Assembly: GCF_014200405.1 (NCBI RefSeq)
Contig: NZ_JACHBQ010000001.1
Coordinates: forward strand, 558,001-622,000
Reading direction: 5' to 3'
Length of the DNA: 64,000 bases
Source: Cryobacterium roopkundense
Lineage (GTDB): Bacteria; Actinomycetota; Actinomycetes; Actinomycetales; Microbacteriaceae
The notes beneath the pieces are model-generated. The model saw only the letters and a list, made by a program, of their open reading frames with translations. It searched no databases and had not been told where the DNA came from. How positions within the stretch are numbered: position 1 is the first letter of the stretch; each line of letters starts with the position of its first letter. Positions 63,209 through 64,000 of the stretch are shown here, one piece after another. Position numbers and translations under genes: made by a program.

Positions 63209-64000
63209 ATGACTACCCCATCCATCACCCAGGTCGAGAGCGACCGTGCGACCCGGGCCACCCCGTTCGTACAATCCGGCATTTCCTACGGCTGTGATTA
63301 CAACCCTGAGCAGTGGGGACCCGAAGTCTGGGCGGACGACGTGTTGCTGATGCAGCAGGCCGGGGTCGACCTCGTGGCCATCAACATCTTCGGGTGGTCG
63401 TCGTTGGAACCTCGTCAGGGGGAGTACGACTTTACCCTGCTCGACACCGTTATCGAACTGCTGCACGCTCATGGCATCCGGGTAAACCTCGGCACTGGCA
63501 CATCATCCCCGCCACCGTGGCTCACCACCGCCCACCCCGAGATCCTGCCGCAGGCCGAAGACGGCACGACTCGCTATTCCGGCGGGCGCCAGGCCTGGTG
63601 CCCGAGCTCACCGGTATTCCGGGAGCATGCCCTGCGCCTCGTCGAACAGGTGGCACGCCGGTACGGCGCACACCCGGCCGTGGCGCTCTGGCACGTGTCC
63701 AACGAACTCGGCTGCCACAACGCCCTGTGCTACGACGACGACACGGCCGCGGCCTTCCGGGTCTGGCTCGAAGCCCGATATGGCAGCATCGCCGCCCTCA
63801 ACGATGCCTGGGGCACATCGTTCTGGAGCCAGCGTTACGGAGCCTGGGCCGAGGTGCACACGCCGCGCCTCACCCTGTCCAGCCGCAACCCCGGCCAGGT
63901 TCTTGATTTCCACCGATTCAGCTCCGACGAACTGCTCGATTACTACCGGGCAGAAGAGTCCGTCATCCGTCGGCACAGTCGAGTGCCTGTCACGACGAAC
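63209..64000 (+). CDS. GH42 beta-galactosidase, N-terminal part
   Basis: The first 264 codons are in the window; the gene runs off the end. The glycoside hydrolase 42 barrel start is clear: ISYGCDYNPEQWGPEVWADDVLLMQQAGVDLVAINIFGWSSLEP, and the acid/base Glu166 in WHVSNELGCH. Cys131, Cys169 and Cys174 fit the zinc cluster of many GH42 enzymes. The nucleophile glutamate lies beyond the window. It is cytoplasmic (no signal peptide) and probably cleaves beta-galactosides under control of the divergent LacI protein. Confidence 0.92.
   Translation, partial: MTTPSITQVESDRATRATPFVQSGISYGCDYNPEQWGPEVWADDVLLMQQAGVDLVAINIFGWSSLEPRQGEYDFTLLDTVIELLHAHGIRVNLGTGTSSPPPWLTTAHPEILPQAEDGTTRYSGGRQAWCPSSPVFREHALRLVEQVARRYGAHPAVALWHVSNELGCHNALCYDDDTAAAFRVWLEARYGSIAALNDAWGTSFWSQRYGAWAEVHTPRLTLSSRNPGQVLDFHRFSSDELLDYYRAEESVIRRHSRVPVTTN

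Overview
The window is high-GC DNA from an actinobacterium. Gene content (SbcCD pair, FruRKA-PtsI-PtsH operon, DUF2510 and DUF3516 proteins, PRTase-tailed RecQ) and the very frequent word GGATGCC/GGCATCC inside genes suggest the family Microbacteriaceae, of the Cryobacterium type. This placement is inference; there is no rRNA to confirm it. I see no tRNA, rRNA, CRISPR array, prophage or replication origin, and genes are packed with almost no long gaps.

Layout. 1-1622: the N-terminal part of an oligopeptidase B and a tiny zinc-ribbon-like protein. 1736-9481 (minus): a six-gene operon with a peptide ABC transporter (binding protein, two permeases, fused double ATPase), a gamma-glutamyltransferase and its GntR/FCD regulator, with two palindromic operators in front; it looks like import and cleavage of glutathione or other gamma-glutamyl peptides. 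9647-16141: an alpha/beta hydrolase, an orphan P-II-like protein, a GGDEF-EAL protein, and a MarR regulator divergent from a TspO-like protein and a frameshifted 14-TM efflux pump. 16138-21592: an FHA-like/unknown pair, a three-domain nuclease-helicase and a potassium channel. 21699-27568 (minus): the fructose PTS operon fruR-fruK-fruA-ptsI-ptsH. 27737-31836: sbcD-sbcC, followed by an AT-rich convergent gap with a 17-bp-stem hairpin.

32015-38613: a Pr6Pr-type membrane protein, an amino-acid (cystine-type) ABC transporter, and a recQ-family helicase gene split by an IS110-family element. The noncoding left end of that element contains short stretches matching both sides of its own insertion site, as expected of the target-binding loop of an IS110 bridge RNA. 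38829-46931: mixed housekeeping genes, including an exonuclease-BRCT protein that has lost most catalytic residues, a DksA-like protein lacking one zinc cysteine, and RNase HI fused to a DNA-binding-like tail. 47107-52400: nitrate uptake and assimilatory nitrate reduction (narK, nitrate reductase, FAD/2Fe-2S electron-transfer subunit).

52549-56870 is a decay zone: truncated carboxymuconolactone decarboxylase, frameshifted DUF1772 protein, NmrA-type fragment, broken AraC regulator and a deazaflavin-type reductase with a nonsense codon and a frameshift, with a few intact small genes between. 56743-61969: a PrmC-like methyltransferase with a repeat tail, a membrane molybdopterin oxidoreductase, a 90-bp structured inverted-repeat element and a DUF3516 helicase. 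62059-64000: a LacI regulator divergent from a GH42 beta-galactosidase (cut by the window end) with two matching operators between them.
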